Positions 18,614-26,658 of a stretch of 64,000 bases of DNA are shown here, in pieces. The stretch comes from Paraconexibacter antarcticus (GTDB taxonomy: Bacteria; Actinomycetota; Thermoleophilia; Solirubrobacterales; Solirubrobacteraceae): NCBI RefSeq assembly GCF_024220175.1, contig NZ_CP098502.1, positions 3,724,514-3,788,513 on the forward strand, read 5' to 3'. Each line of letters opens with the position of its first letter. The first letter of the stretch is position 1. The notes under the pieces were generated by a model. It worked only from the letters and a program-made list of their open reading frames with translations, ran no database searches and was not told the origin of the DNA. The translations under genes and the position numbers were made by a program.

Positions 18614-19374
18614 AGTTCCGTGTCCTCTTCGTGGGGTATCTCGACGCTGAGCGCAGCGTGAACGCAGACCCCGTCGGGGCCACTGACCTGCGCGTCGACG
18701 TCGACGACGTCGTGCTCGTCGGCTGCCCGCCGGTCGCGGACCCAGCCGGTGACCACGGCGTCTTGGCCGGCGCACAGCGAGCCGGAGATCCGGATGTCGC
18801 GGCTGCGGATGAACGCGCCGGGACCCGCCCAGTCGGTGATCAGGCGGTCCACAAGGCCCTGGAAGAAGAGCGTGGAGACGTAGATGGTCGGCTGGCCCTG
18901 CGCGCGAGCGTAGCCCGGATCATGGTGGCCCGGGAACCAGTCCCACGTGGCGGCGGCGTTCTGGCACACCCGCCGATGGTCGACGTGAAGGCGCACCGGC
19001 GGCAGGATTTCCGCGCCCGCGGGGCCGGTCGCCGCGGGGTCCGGCGCCGCGGGCTCACCGCCCGCTCCCCCGACGGCGTCGAACCGCAGCAGGACGTGTT
19101 CGGTGACGGTCGCCAGATGCTCATGTTGGTCGAAGTAGGACGTCCGCGTCCGGACGACGTGCCCGGGTCCGAGCCGTGTCTGCTTCAGCCCGCTGACGTC
19201 GACGATCTGTTCCTCGTGTGAGACCAGGTCCCCGACGGCCAACAACCGGTGGAACGCCGTCTGACAGGCCACGTTGATCAATGACCGCCCGCCGGACCGC
19301 CCGATCCACGCCCGCCCCGCGGCCTCGGAGCCGACTGCGATGTCCCTGCCGTCCAGCACTGCTGCCGAGCTCAC
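18610..19374 (-). CDS. MaoC-like acyl dehydratase
   Basis: A 254-residue double-hot-dog candidate. Start chosen at the GTG at 19374, just before conserved sequence (VLDGRDIAVGSEAAGRAWIGR); no good ribosome site decides it. The N-terminal half has SYFDQHEHLATVTEHVLLRF, and the C-terminal half has HVDHRRVCQNAAATWDWFPGHHD. The layout resembles mesaconyl-/FAS1-like dehydratases, where two hot-dog folds are fused and only one is catalytic. It overlaps the HMGS-like gene by ATGA coupling. It probably hydrates or dehydrates an unsaturated or carboxylated acyl-CoA in the same pathway as the carboxylase. Confidence 0.68.
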   Translation of the reverse strand: MSSAAVLDGRDIAVGSEAAGRAWIGRSGGRSLINVACQTAFHRLLAVGDLVSHEEQIVDVSGLKQTRLGPGHVVRTRTSYFDQHEHLATVTEHVLLRFDAVGGAGGEPAAPDPAATGPAGAEILPPVRLHVDHRRVCQNAAATWDWFPGHHDPGYARAQGQPTIYVSTLFFQGLVDRLITDWAGPGAFIRSRDIRISGSLCAGQDAVVTGWVRDRRAADEHDVVDVDAQVSGPDGVCVHAALSVEIPHEEDTEL

Positions 19375-19444
19375 GAATGAGCCCGGCCCACTGCACCGTC
19401 GGCGCCGGCCGGCAGCCTGCGGTTGTGACCATGCCGCGGCACGG

Positions 19445-20362
19445 TCAGCCTCCGACGGTGAGCCCGAGATCGGGGAAGGGCGCCGGCCCAGCCTCGGAGC
19501 CCAGGCTGTCGCCCAGGAACGCCTCGAGCTCTTCCGTCGACGGGGTCTGATCGAAGTGCACCTCAGCGGCCACGGAGTAGGGGGCGATGACCTGCGCCAC
19601 GCCGCCACCGCACACGAAGACCTGACCGCTGTAGCGCGCGCCCTGTGGGCCGGCGAGGACCGCCACCAGGGGGGCGACGTTGGCGGGGCTCCAGACATCG
19701 GCGCCGTTCGGGCCGGTCGGCAGCTGCCCGAAGGTCCCTTCGGTCATGCGGGTCCGTGCCCGCGGCGCGATCGCGTTCGAGGTGACGCCGTAGCGCTGCA
19801 TCTCACGAGCGACCGTCACCGCGAATGAGGCGATGCCCGCCTTGGCCGCCGCGTAGTTGGCCTGGCCGACGTTGCCGTACAACCCCGCCTCCGAACTCAT
19901 GCATACGATGCGGCCGTCGACCGGGGCGCCGGTCTGCTTGGCCACCGCGCGCCAGTTGGCGCACGCGGCGCGGGTGACGAGGAAGTGACCGCGCAGATGG
20001 ACCTGGAGGACCGCGTCCCAATCGGCCTCCTCCATCGAGAAGATCATCCGGTCGCGGAGGATCCCCGCGTTGTTCACCACGATGTCCAGATGGCCGAACT
20101 CGTCCAGCGCCCGCTGGACCATCGCCTGCGCGTCGGCCGCGTCCGAGACGCTGCCGCCGTCCGCGACGGCGACACCGCCGGCAGCGCGAATCTGCTCGCA
20201 GACCTCCCCCGCCGGCGTGGCATCCGCGCCTTCGCCGCGCCAGTCACCGCCGATGTCGTTGACGATGACGCTCGCTCCGCGAGCCGCCAGCAACTGCGCG
20301 ATCTCGCTGCCGATGCCGCGCCCTGCGCCCGTGACCAGGGCCACCCGTCCGTCAAGCTCCAT
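19445..20362 (-). CDS. SDR, 3-hydroxyacyl-CoA dehydrogenase-like
   Basis: A 305-residue SDR. ATG at 20362 is preferred to that at 20368 because GGGAGG precedes it by six bases. The NAD site is TGAGRGIG, then NNAG in VVNNAGILRDRMI, catalytic Ser in CMSSEAG, and YAAAK. The RDRMIFSMEEADWDAV block and the C-terminal FVCGGGVAQVIAPY are shared with the dehydrogenase part of MFE-2/17beta-HSD4 enzymes. That points to oxidation of a branched 3-hydroxyacyl-CoA. It probably starts the long operon running down to the MaoC genes; a GAACG-type palindrome lies 43 to 53 bases upstream. Confidence 0.87.
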   Translation of the reverse strand: MELDGRVALVTGAGRGIGSEIAQLLAARGASVIVNDIGGDWRGEGADATPAGEVCEQIRAAGGVAVADGGSVSDAADAQAMVQRALDEFGHLDIVVNNAGILRDRMIFSMEEADWDAVLQVHLRGHFLVTRAACANWRAVAKQTGAPVDGRIVCMSSEAGLYGNVGQANYAAAKAGIASFAVTVAREMQRYGVTSNAIAPRARTRMTEGTFGQLPTGPNGADVWSPANVAPLVAVLAGPQGARYSGQVFVCGGGVAQVIAPYSVAAEVHFDQTPSTEELEAFLGDSLGSEAGPAPFPDLGLTVGG

Positions 20363-20404
20363 CTCCATCCTCCCTGCCGATCGCGCGTGGCGACCGGCGC
20401 CTTT

Positions 20405-20415
20405 GAACGCCGTTC
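20405..20415. promoter_or_regulatory. GAACGCCGTTC palindrome upstream of the SDR operon
   Basis: GAACG and CGTTC arms around one C form a perfect 11-base inverted repeat, 43-53 bases before the SDR start at 20362. Position and sequence match the palindrome before the dehydrogenase pair (2764-2771), suggesting a common regulator. Confidence 0.42.
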
Positions 20416-20456
20416 CCGGACGCTAGCCGCCGTCCGAGGCCCCAGACAACCGAGCA

Positions 20457-20480
20457 AAGGGGGCATAAGTCTCCCCCCTT
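20457..20480. terminator. Weak hairpin AAGGGGG...CCCCCTT
   Basis: Seven base pairs with a ten-base loop between the SDR and the flavoprotein gene. It could end transcription of the flavoprotein operon, though it is over 200 bases after that stop codon. Confidence 0.35.
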
Positions 20481-20697
20481 CCAGAGAGGTCCCGAGAGAC
20501 CCGATGAGGACGCGCCCGACATCCTCGCGCCGTAGGCCGGCAGACGGATCAGCGGGGACGCGAGACGGTGTGATGAGGACCGGTCCCACGATGGTGGTCA
20601 GCGACGCCGACGTCGCGGCAAGCGCGGACCCAACCCGGCGGGGACACCATGGGCGACACAGGACCCGCATCTGTTCGTCGCGATCACCAGCCACGCC

Positions 20698-22251
20698 TCA
20701 CACGGCGGCACCGATGGTTTCCGCGGGGGCGTCGCGGCGCGTGCCTGGGGGGTCGAACCGGTAGTCCCCGAGGTCGTAGCGGGCGCTGCGCCAGGCGGCT
20801 TCCAGCGTGCTGGCGGGCCGGAACGGGGCGTCGCCGTTGACGTCGAAGTAATAGCTGTTGGCGGTCCCGCAGCTTCCCTGGAAGAAGACCTGCCGATCAC
20901 GCCGGCCGAGGACTTCGGCGAAGAAGCGGTCGTTGGCTTCGCGGGTCACCTCGACCCGGCTGGCGCCCTGCCGCCGCGCGTGCTTGAGGCAGCGGACGAT
21001 GTGGCGCATCTGGTTCTCGATAAGCGTGAAGTACGACGCACCGTTGTACGCGTAGGGGCCCAGGATCGTGAAGTAGTTGGGAAAACCGGGGACGCTGACG
21101 CCCTGATAGGCCTGGAAGCGATTCTCGGCCCAGAACTCATCGAGGTCCGCGCCGTCTGCGCCCGTGACCGGGAAGGGGGGCATGTTGCCCGCTTCGAAGA
21201 CCTTGAAGCCCGTGGCGAGGACGAGCACGTCGACCGGGTGCTCGACTCCGTCGCTCGTCTGCACCCCCTCGGGAGTGACCCGGGCGATGGGGGTGGTTTC
21301 AAGGGCGACGTTCTCACGGTTGTACGTCGCCAGGTACTCGTTGTGGAAGCTTGGCCGCTTGCATCCGAGGCTGTAGCTCGGTGTGAGCTTCGCTCGGACC
21401 TCAGGGTCCTGAACCTGCCGGCGCAGTTGTCGGCGCCCCAGCCGCTCGCCGTGCGAGGCGACCGGGACCAGGTCGGGGTAGTGCGCGGCGATCGGAAAGG
21501 TGAGCTCGACCAGGGTCTGGCTCACCGCGCGGAGCGCCCGGCGCGTGCCGGGAACCCATCGCATCGCTGCGCGCAGCGGACCGGCCAGCGGCAGATCCAG
21601 TTTGGGCAGGCACCAGATCGGCGTGCGCTGGAAGACGGTCAGCGCTGCAACCTCCGGGGCGATCGCCGGGATCAGCTGCACCGCTGAGGCACCGGTCCCG
21701 ATCACGGCCACGCGCTTGCCGCGCAGGTCCACGGCGTGGTCCCATCGGGAGGTGTGCATCGTCGTGCCGGCGAAGTCCTCGAGCCCGTCGATCTCCGGTG
21801 GCTTGGGCTGCGTCAGCACACCGGTGGCACCGACGACGTGCCGGGCGGTGATCGTGTCCCCACCGGCGGTGCTGAGACTCCACACGTGGCGAACGTCGTC
21901 GAATGCCGCGCCGGTCACGCGAGTGTTCAGCCGGATCCGCGGGCGCAGCCCGTAGCGGTCGACCAGAGACTCCGCGTATGCCTTGAGCTCCCGGCCCGGG
22001 GCGTAGACGCGCGACCAGTCCGAGCGCTGCTCGTAGGAGAACTGATAGCTGAAGGACGGGATATCGACGGCGACGCCCGGGTAGGTATTCCAATGCCAGG
22101 CGCCGCCGACACCGCTGCCCTCTTCGATCACGACGAAATCATTCATGTGCGCCCGGGTGAGCGCGATGGCCGCGCCGATGCCGGAGAAGCCGCCGCCGAT
22201 GATGACGACCTCGTGGTCAGGAGCCGGTGCGGATGAGGCTGTTTCGAGCAT
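20698..22251 (-). CDS. Flavin-binding monooxygenase, Baeyer-Villiger type
   Basis: A 517-residue two-dinucleotide-domain flavoprotein. The FAD loop is IIGGGFSGIGAA near residue 15, followed by GGAWHWNTYPG (class B monooxygenase block). The Baeyer-Villiger fingerprint appears as FAGTTMHTSRWDH; a standard fingerprint ends in W-P or W-D. The NADPH loop is VIGTGASAVQ. Family members insert oxygen next to a ketone or oxygenate N/S atoms using NADPH and O2. Beside a lipid/terpenoid catabolic cluster, ring opening or oxidation of a cyclic ketone is plausible. It follows an SDR (22380-23237) that could make the ketone. Confidence 0.86.
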   Translation of the reverse strand: MLETASSAPAPDHEVVIIGGGFSGIGAAIALTRAHMNDFVVIEEGSGVGGAWHWNTYPGVAVDIPSFSYQFSYEQRSDWSRVYAPGRELKAYAESLVDRYGLRPRIRLNTRVTGAAFDDVRHVWSLSTAGGDTITARHVVGATGVLTQPKPPEIDGLEDFAGTTMHTSRWDHAVDLRGKRVAVIGTGASAVQLIPAIAPEVAALTVFQRTPIWCLPKLDLPLAGPLRAAMRWVPGTRRALRAVSQTLVELTFPIAAHYPDLVPVASHGERLGRRQLRRQVQDPEVRAKLTPSYSLGCKRPSFHNEYLATYNRENVALETTPIARVTPEGVQTSDGVEHPVDVLVLATGFKVFEAGNMPPFPVTGADGADLDEFWAENRFQAYQGVSVPGFPNYFTILGPYAYNGASYFTLIENQMRHIVRCLKHARRQGASRVEVTREANDRFFAEVLGRRDRQVFFQGSCGTANSYYFDVNGDAPFRPASTLEAAWRSARYDLGDYRFDPPGTRRDAPAETIGAAV

Positions 22252-22379
22252 GCGAGGTCCTGTCGGTTCGAGATGCAGTGCGTGATCAGGTGTGTCGACG
22301 AATCAGAGGGTGGTGCGCGCGGCCGCGAGCAGCGGGCCACCGCCGAGCGGGGTCCGCCGGCACCGCAGCGGCGCGCCCG

Positions 22380-23237
22380 TCAGCGCAAAGCACCCACCTC
22401 GTCGGCAGAGTGGTCGTCGCTGCGTCGCCGCTCCGCCGCCGACCGGGGGATGTTCGCGCAAGCCTTGCCCAGTAGCCGCTGGAACGGCATGTTCACCCAG
22501 TAGATCGGGAAGGCGCGGCGCGGCTTGACCACCGCCGCCTTGTCCTGCTCGATCCCCCGGACGATCGCCTCAGCCGCGTCCTGCGACGAGACCAGCGGGC
22601 TCACCCCGAGCCGTTGCAGCCGGCCGAGGACGTCGCGGACCCCGGCAACCTGGGGGTCGGCCATGCCGTGGCTGAGCAACGGCGTGTCGATCGTGCCGAA
22701 GTAGACCGTCGTCACGCCGATGTCGTAGGGCTTCAGCTCGATCCGCAGCGTCTCGTTGAGCGCCGCGACTCCAGCCTTGGTCGCGTTGTAGTGGCCGAGC
22801 AGAGGCGCCCAGATGCGCGCGGCCAGCGAGGCCACGGTCACTACGTGCCCGCCCGTGCGCTTCAGCTGCGGGAGCGTCGCCTGGACCATGCGGAACGGGC
22901 CGGTGAGGTTGACGTCCAGCGTGCGCTGCCAGACCTCCTCGTCCAGGTGCTCGATCAGATGGCCCTCGCCGATCCCCGCGTTGTTGACGAGGATCGCGAT
23001 GTCACCGAGCTGCTCAGCCACCTGGGCGACCGCGGCCTGGATCGACTCATTGTCGGTGACGTCGAGATGGACGGCCATCCCGGGGACGGCGAGCGATGCA
23101 GCCACGCGCTGCGCCTTCTCAAGCTGCACGTCCGCCACCACCACCCGGCCGCCGCGGCGCGCCAGTGCTTCGGCCGTCGCCTGCCCGATGCCCTGCGCAC
23201 CACCGGTGACCAGGCAGACGCGATCACGAATATCCAT
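22380..23237 (-). CDS. Short-chain dehydrogenase/reductase
   Basis: A 285-residue SDR starting MDIRDRVCLVTGG after an AAGGAGG site. Motifs are TGGAQGIG, NNAGIGEG, catalytic Ser in VASLAAR and YNATK. A C-terminal extension with a hydrophobic PIYWVNMPFQRLLG segment may associate with the membrane. It overlaps the upstream anchored-protein gene by 14 bases, so all genes from about 25.5 kb down to the monooxygenase may form one transcript. The likely role is alcohol/ketone interconversion for the monooxygenase. Confidence 0.85.
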   Translation of the reverse strand: MDIRDRVCLVTGGAQGIGQATAEALARRGGRVVVADVQLEKAQRVAASLAVPGMAVHLDVTDNESIQAAVAQVAEQLGDIAILVNNAGIGEGHLIEHLDEEVWQRTLDVNLTGPFRMVQATLPQLKRTGGHVVTVASLAARIWAPLLGHYNATKAGVAALNETLRIELKPYDIGVTTVYFGTIDTPLLSHGMADPQVAGVRDVLGRLQRLGVSPLVSSQDAAEAIVRGIEQDKAAVVKPRRAFPIYWVNMPFQRLLGKACANIPRSAAERRRSDDHSADEVGALR

Positions 23238-23904
23238 GGGATCCTCCTTGGGAGACTGTACGAGCACCGGCCGCCGGGATCGTCGATCCCGCGTCCCGGA
23301 TGAGCCGCGCCACGTACATGGCGAGCATGAGGGCAACGAGTCCGACCGCGATGATGATCACGTAAGCCGTTGGCCTGGCCCACGAGGGCGGGTTTCCTGG
23401 TGCCGCCTCATCCACGAGATGCACGCGCATCACCTTCGGGGCGGTCAACAGCGGGCCGTTCTCACGCACGTAGACGCGCTCGCGGAACGCCCAGACCTTG
23501 TTGTCGAGGAAGAACCTCGGGGTCGTCCACCAGCTTCCCTCCTTCGGCCAGCTGAAGGTCGCCGTCTCGTAGCTCCGAGGCCCGGTCCTCCGCAACGGGA
23601 TGTAGAGGCGCTTTCCCCCGCGGAGCGTGTAGATGTCCGGAGCCCGGCTTGCGTGCGCGAGAAACGGGGCAGGGTCTGACGTCTGCCTGATCTTCTCCGT
23701 GAAGGGAAGTTTGGGCGTCACCTGCTGCACGTCGCGGAACGCATCCACGCGGATCTTCACCGGGTCCCCGATGCGCGGGTTTCCGGGAATGACGGTCATG
23801 TTGACATCCACGAGGATGCGCGCGCCGGCAGTACTGGGAACGAAGAAGCCCGCTCCGATCACCGCGCTCAGCGCGAGGGCAAGCGTACGACCGCGCACGA
23901 TCAT
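23224..23904 (-). CDS. Exported, C-terminally anchored protein of unknown function
   Basis: A 226-residue protein. Start MIVRGRTLALALSAVIG at 23904, where ATGA couples it to the upstream gene. It has a clear signal peptide (hydrophobic run, then PSTAGARI), about 150 residues outside the membrane rich in beta-type sequence (VDVNMTVIPGNPRIGDPVKIRV; GSWWTTPRFFLDNKVWAFRERVYV), and a C-terminal membrane helix (AYVIIIAVGLVALMLAMYVA) with a basic cytoplasmic tail. The external part looks like an immunoglobulin- or cupredoxin-like beta sandwich, but no metal-ligand set is obvious. Always coupled here to the polytopic protein; I infer a complex. Confidence 0.7.
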   Translation of the reverse strand: MIVRGRTLALALSAVIGAGFFVPSTAGARILVDVNMTVIPGNPRIGDPVKIRVDAFRDVQQVTPKLPFTEKIRQTSDPAPFLAHASRAPDIYTLRGGKRLYIPLRRTGPRSYETATFSWPKEGSWWTTPRFFLDNKVWAFRERVYVRENGPLLTAPKVMRVHLVDEAAPGNPPSWARPTAYVIIIAVGLVALMLAMYVARLIRDAGSTIPAAGARTVSQGGSHGYS

Positions 23905-25094
23905 CGTCCCACCCCCGCGACGGCAGCGGGACGCTCTGCGACGCCGTCGGCGACAGGCTCGACCAGGTCGTCCGAGGGACGCAGCATCCGGCCGGTCCGC
24001 ACGCCGACGTACCCGGCGAGCGCCCCGAGAGCCACCACGGCGATCCACACGCCGGGAGTCGAGAGCGTGCCGGTCCAAACGGGCTGGCTGCGGAAGGTCT
24101 GCTGCACTGCCTCGCTGCCCACGACGAGCGCCGGGAAGGCGCCTAGCGCGATCGCCAGCGGCCGACCACGCAGGCGGCCGCCCGTCGCGATGAAGAACCC
24201 GTCGAGGATCAGAGCGGGAATCACGAGCACGACGAAGTCGGCGTGCGGGACGTTGACGAGATCGTTGATGCCCACGAAGGCGAGCCGCGCGATCGTGACG
24301 AGCCCCATGACGATCGTCGTGCTCCACCGGCGCCCGATGAGCGTCAGCGCGAGAAACGCCGGGAAGGCCGCGAGGATGGCCATGAGCGGCGCACCCAGCC
24401 GGAGATCCCACTGCGGGATGTCGAAGTCGTACTCGGCCAGCGTCCCCATGCTGACGAGCGTCATCGAACCCATCGCCACGCAGGCCAGGAGCTCTCCGCG
24501 CGATATGGAGCGCAGTGGCCGCAGCACCGACAAGCGGCGACTGCGGTCGTGGATGTTGGCCTCACCGGCGATGATCGCGGTGATCGCAAAGAGGGCAGCG
24601 GCGGCGCTGATGATGATCAGCAGGTGCGGCGGGCTCCACAGCGTGACGTCGAGACCGAAGGTGCGATGCCACAGTTCGTCGAGGCCGAACGCGGCCTGAG
24701 GGGTGGCCATCATCGCCAGGGCGATCACGAGGATCGGCGAGTACGGCAAGCCCCGCCACATCCGCATCGGCGTGGACACTGGGCGCCCCTCGATCGCCGC
24801 GGCCGACGACATCGCCGTGAACAGGGAGAGGATCACAGCGACGAGTCCGAGCCCCGTGAGGATGAAGACATGTGGAGGCGAAAGCAGCGTGTCGCGTCCC
24901 CTCAGGATATGCCAGCCGATGTCCCAGTACCCGCCGGCGAACGCGATATACACCACCGCCACCATCACCAAGGTCAGCGGCCACTGGTGGATCAGACCCA
25001 CCTGCTGCGGGAGCAACGGCCTCAGCCGCTCCTCGTAGAACTGCGTCCCGCGTGCGGGACCCGCAGCGCGCGGGTCCCGCGTCGTCATCGCCAT
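23901..25094 (-). CDS. Polytopic membrane protein with duplicated WH...SPPH motif
   Basis: A 397-residue protein with about nine to ten membrane helices. Start MAMTTRDPRAAG is supported by AAAGGA upstream. Two related blocks appear: DIGWHILRGRDTLLSPPH and DELWHRTFGLDVTLWSPPH. Each has Asp, Trp-His, a second Asp and Pro-Pro-His at nearly equal spacing, which implies an internal duplication and perhaps a paired His/Asp metal site at the membrane. I do not recognise the family. It is coupled to the exported protein and lies upstream of the SDR and monooxygenase. A transport or oxidative membrane function is possible. Confidence 0.72.
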   Translation of the reverse strand: MAMTTRDPRAAGPARGTQFYEERLRPLLPQQVGLIHQWPLTLVMVAVVYIAFAGGYWDIGWHILRGRDTLLSPPHVFILTGLGLVAVILSLFTAMSSAAAIEGRPVSTPMRMWRGLPYSPILVIALAMMATPQAAFGLDELWHRTFGLDVTLWSPPHLLIIISAAAALFAITAIIAGEANIHDRSRRLSVLRPLRSISRGELLACVAMGSMTLVSMGTLAEYDFDIPQWDLRLGAPLMAILAAFPAFLALTLIGRRWSTTIVMGLVTIARLAFVGINDLVNVPHADFVVLVIPALILDGFFIATGGRLRGRPLAIALGAFPALVVGSEAVQQTFRSQPVWTGTLSTPGVWIAVVALGALAGYVGVRTGRMLRPSDDLVEPVADGVAERPAAVAGVGR

Positions 25095-25264
25095 CTCGTG
25101 TCCTTTCGTCGTAGGACGACTTGCTGCCGTCCTCACCGAACATTTAGGTGCTCACAAGACCCCTGCGGTCTCGGCAACAAAGATACACAAATCAACTGTC
25201 CGTAACAAGGACCGGCTGTCGACGCGCGCCCCCAGCGCCAGTGCCCGAAGCCGAGGTTGGTCGG

Positions 25265-25504
25265 TCAATCGGACCCGCCCTCAGTCCCCCCGGGCCCGGC
25301 GCCGGACACCGCCGACGGGGCCTCCTGTTCCAGGCGACGTCCCCCGACCTGGGAGAGGATCTTGAGGAACACGATCAACGCGAAGATGGGCACGGCGAAG
25401 AGTGCTGCACCCAGCCAGCCCGCGGCGTGCGCCATCGGCAGCACCACCGCTGCGCCGTGCGCGTTGATCGTCGCGGTTTGCGGCAGCAGGAGTCGACCAA
25501 GCAT
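25265..25504 (-). CDS. Small single-helix membrane protein
   Basis: A 79-residue ORF starting MLGRLLLPQTAT. One membrane helix (AAGWLGAALFAVPIFALIVFL) and a Gly/Glu/Ser-rich cytoplasmic tail follow. It has the same orientation as the polytopic protein gene 170 bases downstream and lies 83 bases after the TetR gene. No family recognised. Composition and helix support a real protein, but start and function are uncertain. Confidence 0.45.
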   Translation of the reverse strand: MLGRLLLPQTATINAHGAAVVLPMAHAAGWLGAALFAVPIFALIVFLKILSQVGGRRLEQEAPSAVSGAGPGGTEGGSD

Positions 25505-25587
25505 CGCAACAATGTAACAGCGAGCAACGCTGCGTAACTCGCCCTCCTCCGCACGCCCCCCCACGCGGCCGCGGCGGCGTCAGTGCC

Positions 25588-26223
25588 TCATCGGCCCGCG
25601 CGAGGGCGGCGTTTCGCGGCACCCTCGGGTGGAGTGCCGATCAATGCCGGGGCAACGTACCGGCGCGCGAAGCGCCGAATATCGTCGGGGCGATCCAGAG
25701 GGACCACACTCGTCGGCGTGAGGATGAACGAGAGCACGAGGCGCACGATGATCTCGCCCGTGGCCTCCACGTCGAGCGGCGGAAGACGACCGGCGCGCAC
25801 CTCGACGCCGAGGCGTTCGGCGACGAGACGGGAGGCGGCGGCGATCACCGGCCCCCCAAGCGTCGTGAGATGCGGGACGACCGATTCGGGTTCGGTGGTG
25901 ACCAGCCGGTTGAAGAGCAGGTGTGCGCGCAGGAACTCGAGCGCGAACACGAAGCTCTCAGCAGCACGTTCCTCGAAGGTGTCACGCTGCCCGACGGCCA
26001 CGTCGAGCGCCTCGAAAAAGCGACGTGCCTCGCGGAGGATCACGGCCTCCGTCAACGAATCCTTCCCGGCAAACCGCCGGTAGATCGTCACCCGCGAGAC
26101 GCCCGCTGCCCGCGCAACGTCGTCCATCGTCGTCCGTCGAAACCCGAAACCCTCGAAAGTCTTGAGAGCGGCGTCGAGGATGCGCTCGACGCCCTCGTCC
26201 GGCTCCCCCACGGCGTCAAGCAC
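25588..26223 (-). CDS. TetR-family transcriptional regulator
   Basis: A 211-residue repressor. GTG at 26223 is chosen because GGAGG precedes it by about ten bases. The N-terminal helix-turn-helix is typical: ILDAALKTFEGFGFRRTTMDDVARAAGVSRVTIYRRFAGKD. The remaining 140 residues are the ligand-binding helical domain. It is divergent from the BadH-like SDR, and the gap between them has AACG/CGTT inverted repeats resembling those before other operons of the region. I infer control of these operons by an acyl-CoA or pathway intermediate, as is usual for TetR proteins of lipid catabolism. Confidence 0.85.
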   Translation of the reverse strand: MLDAVGEPDEGVERILDAALKTFEGFGFRRTTMDDVARAAGVSRVTIYRRFAGKDSLTEAVILREARRFFEALDVAVGQRDTFEERAAESFVFALEFLRAHLLFNRLVTTEPESVVPHLTTLGGPVIAAASRLVAERLGVEVRAGRLPPLDVEATGEIIVRLVLSFILTPTSVVPLDRPDDIRRFARRYVAPALIGTPPEGAAKRRPRAGR

Positions 26224-26315
26224 ACGAATCAGCACCCTCCGAGAGTACCGCCACGGGAAGCGGCCCGGCCTCTTCCTGCGGTTCGGGAAGCGACGAGCGG
26301 GCATGATGCGTGGCC

Positions 26316-26538
26316 TCGGACTGGCCGACCACGAGGGCCGAGCTGTGCCGCGAGCACGACATCGCCGACAGCCTCCTTCGCAAGGGGCGGAGCAGTTCCT
26401 CGCCACGGGCGCCGAGCGGTTGTCGAGCGCACCGAGGCCGACGAGCTCCGCCAGCGGGTGGCGAAGCTCGAGCGCGCGCTGGGGCGCATGACACTGGAGG
26501 TCGAGGTCGCGTGGGAACTCTTGCGGGGATGGGAGTGA
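26316..26538 (+). pseudogene. Fragment of an IS3-type transposase orfA
   Basis: Three short stretches in three frames read like consecutive pieces of one IS3-family OrfA: ELCREHDIADSLLRKG, then EQFLATGAERLS, then EADELRQRVAKLERALGR followed by a helical end and a stop at 26536-26538. At least two frameshifts separate them, and no OrfB follows. An old insertion has decayed in the regulatory gap. Confidence 0.6.
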
Positions 26539-26578
26539 GCATGCGCGTCGCCCCTTCCCGAACGTGACTCCCGTTGGC

Positions 26579-26588
26579 AACGCTCGTT
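26579..26588. promoter_or_regulatory. AACGCTCGTT palindrome before the BadH-like SDR
   Basis: A symmetrical AACG-CT-CGTT lies 71-80 bases before the SDR start. A second, wider AACG...CGTT pair sits at 26561-26575. Candidate operator of the divergent TetR regulator. Confidence 0.38.
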
Positions 26589-26658
26589 CACTCGTGCTTC
26601 ACCCGCGCACGCGCCTTGGTAGCGTCCGCCGGGAAACTGCAACGGAGCGGAGAAAACG

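Larger units (their letters stand above)
20369..20697. other. Intergenic region with palindrome and hairpin
   Basis: No convincing coding sequence between the SDR start and the flavoprotein stop. It holds the GAACGCCGTTC palindrome (20405-20415) and a 7-bp hairpin (20457-20480). Confidence 0.5.
26224..26658. other. TetR/SDR divergent region containing an IS fragment and palindromes
   Basis: 435 bases between divergent genes. It contains a decayed transposase fragment (26316-26538) and two AACG/CGTT inverted repeats (26561-26575 and 26579-26588). The SDR has a CGGAG ribosome site just before 26659. Confidence 0.55.

Noticed and set aside
23224-25094. Copper membrane monooxygenase subunits (PmoA/PmoB-like)
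   Set aside because: The exported beta-rich protein looks loosely similar in layout, but ligand sets and subunit sizes do not match; a PmoC counterpart is absent.
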